A stretch of 7,030 nucleotides of DNA from an uncultured Verrucomicrobiota bacterium (GTDB lineage: Bacteria > Verrucomicrobiota > Verrucomicrobiia > Chthoniobacterales > SZAS-18). The notes beneath the pieces are model-generated. The model was not told the origin of the DNA, ran no database searches, and worked only from the letters and a program-made list of their open reading frames with translations. Shown piece by piece: positions 7,019 through 7,030 of this stretch. Both the position numbers and the translations under genes were made by a program. Every line of letters starts with the position of its first letter. Position 1 is the first letter of the stretch. The stretch lies in assembly GCA_937871685.1 (NCBI GenBank), contig CALMOL010000135.1, positions 1-7,030 of the forward strand, in the 5' to 3' direction.

Positions 7019-7030
7019 AGAAAGCTACAG

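Overview
The window is GC-rich bacterial chromosome. Its gene content fits a Verrucomicrobiota genome, most likely an Opitutaceae-like one: a MoxR–DUF58 operon, an S23-type four-helix-bundle gene with the EAW..RRY variant motif, and short repeats in the operon gaps. The lineage is inferred from gene style; no rRNA or marker gene is present.

Layout. The left 4.2 kb is a minus-strand operon, read right to left: an AI-2E family permease (4207-2867), a MoxR AAA+ ATPase (2682-1699), a four-helix-bundle S23-family protein (1646-1212), a DUF58/VWA-like protein (1162-278), and the first codons of a secreted or membrane-anchored protein that runs off the left edge, possibly DUF4381-like. MoxR, DUF58 and downstream membrane/VWA proteins form the widespread MoxR/Bat-type module, in which an AAA+ chaperone-like ATPase works with MIDAS-containing partners at the membrane. 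A plus-strand gene for an exported TPR protein (4316-5317) diverges from the permease. It converges on a minus-strand FAD-linked oxidase of the GlcD/aldonolactone oxidase class (6850-5351). The right 180 bp is non-coding and holds two strong hairpins in a row.

The most interesting structure is in the operon gaps. Each of the three gaps inspected (permease/MoxR, MoxR/DUF58, DUF58/next gene) holds inverted copies of short tandem heptamer arrays. Between MoxR and DUF58, two arms of four GTGAATC-type heptamers, 26 of 28 bases complementary, tightly enclose the S23-family gene. Between DUF58 and the next gene, two arms of four CTCGAAG-type heptamers, 36 of 37 bases complementary, enclose only 80 bp with no gene. 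The third gap has a decayed GTGAATC pair around about 66 bp. Complementary arms with an S23-family ORF inside, alongside ORF-less versions, resemble the intervening sequences of bacterial 23S rRNA. Here they sit between protein genes. I propose a family of IVS-like, possibly mobile or RNA-processed elements; this is inference and needs comparative data.
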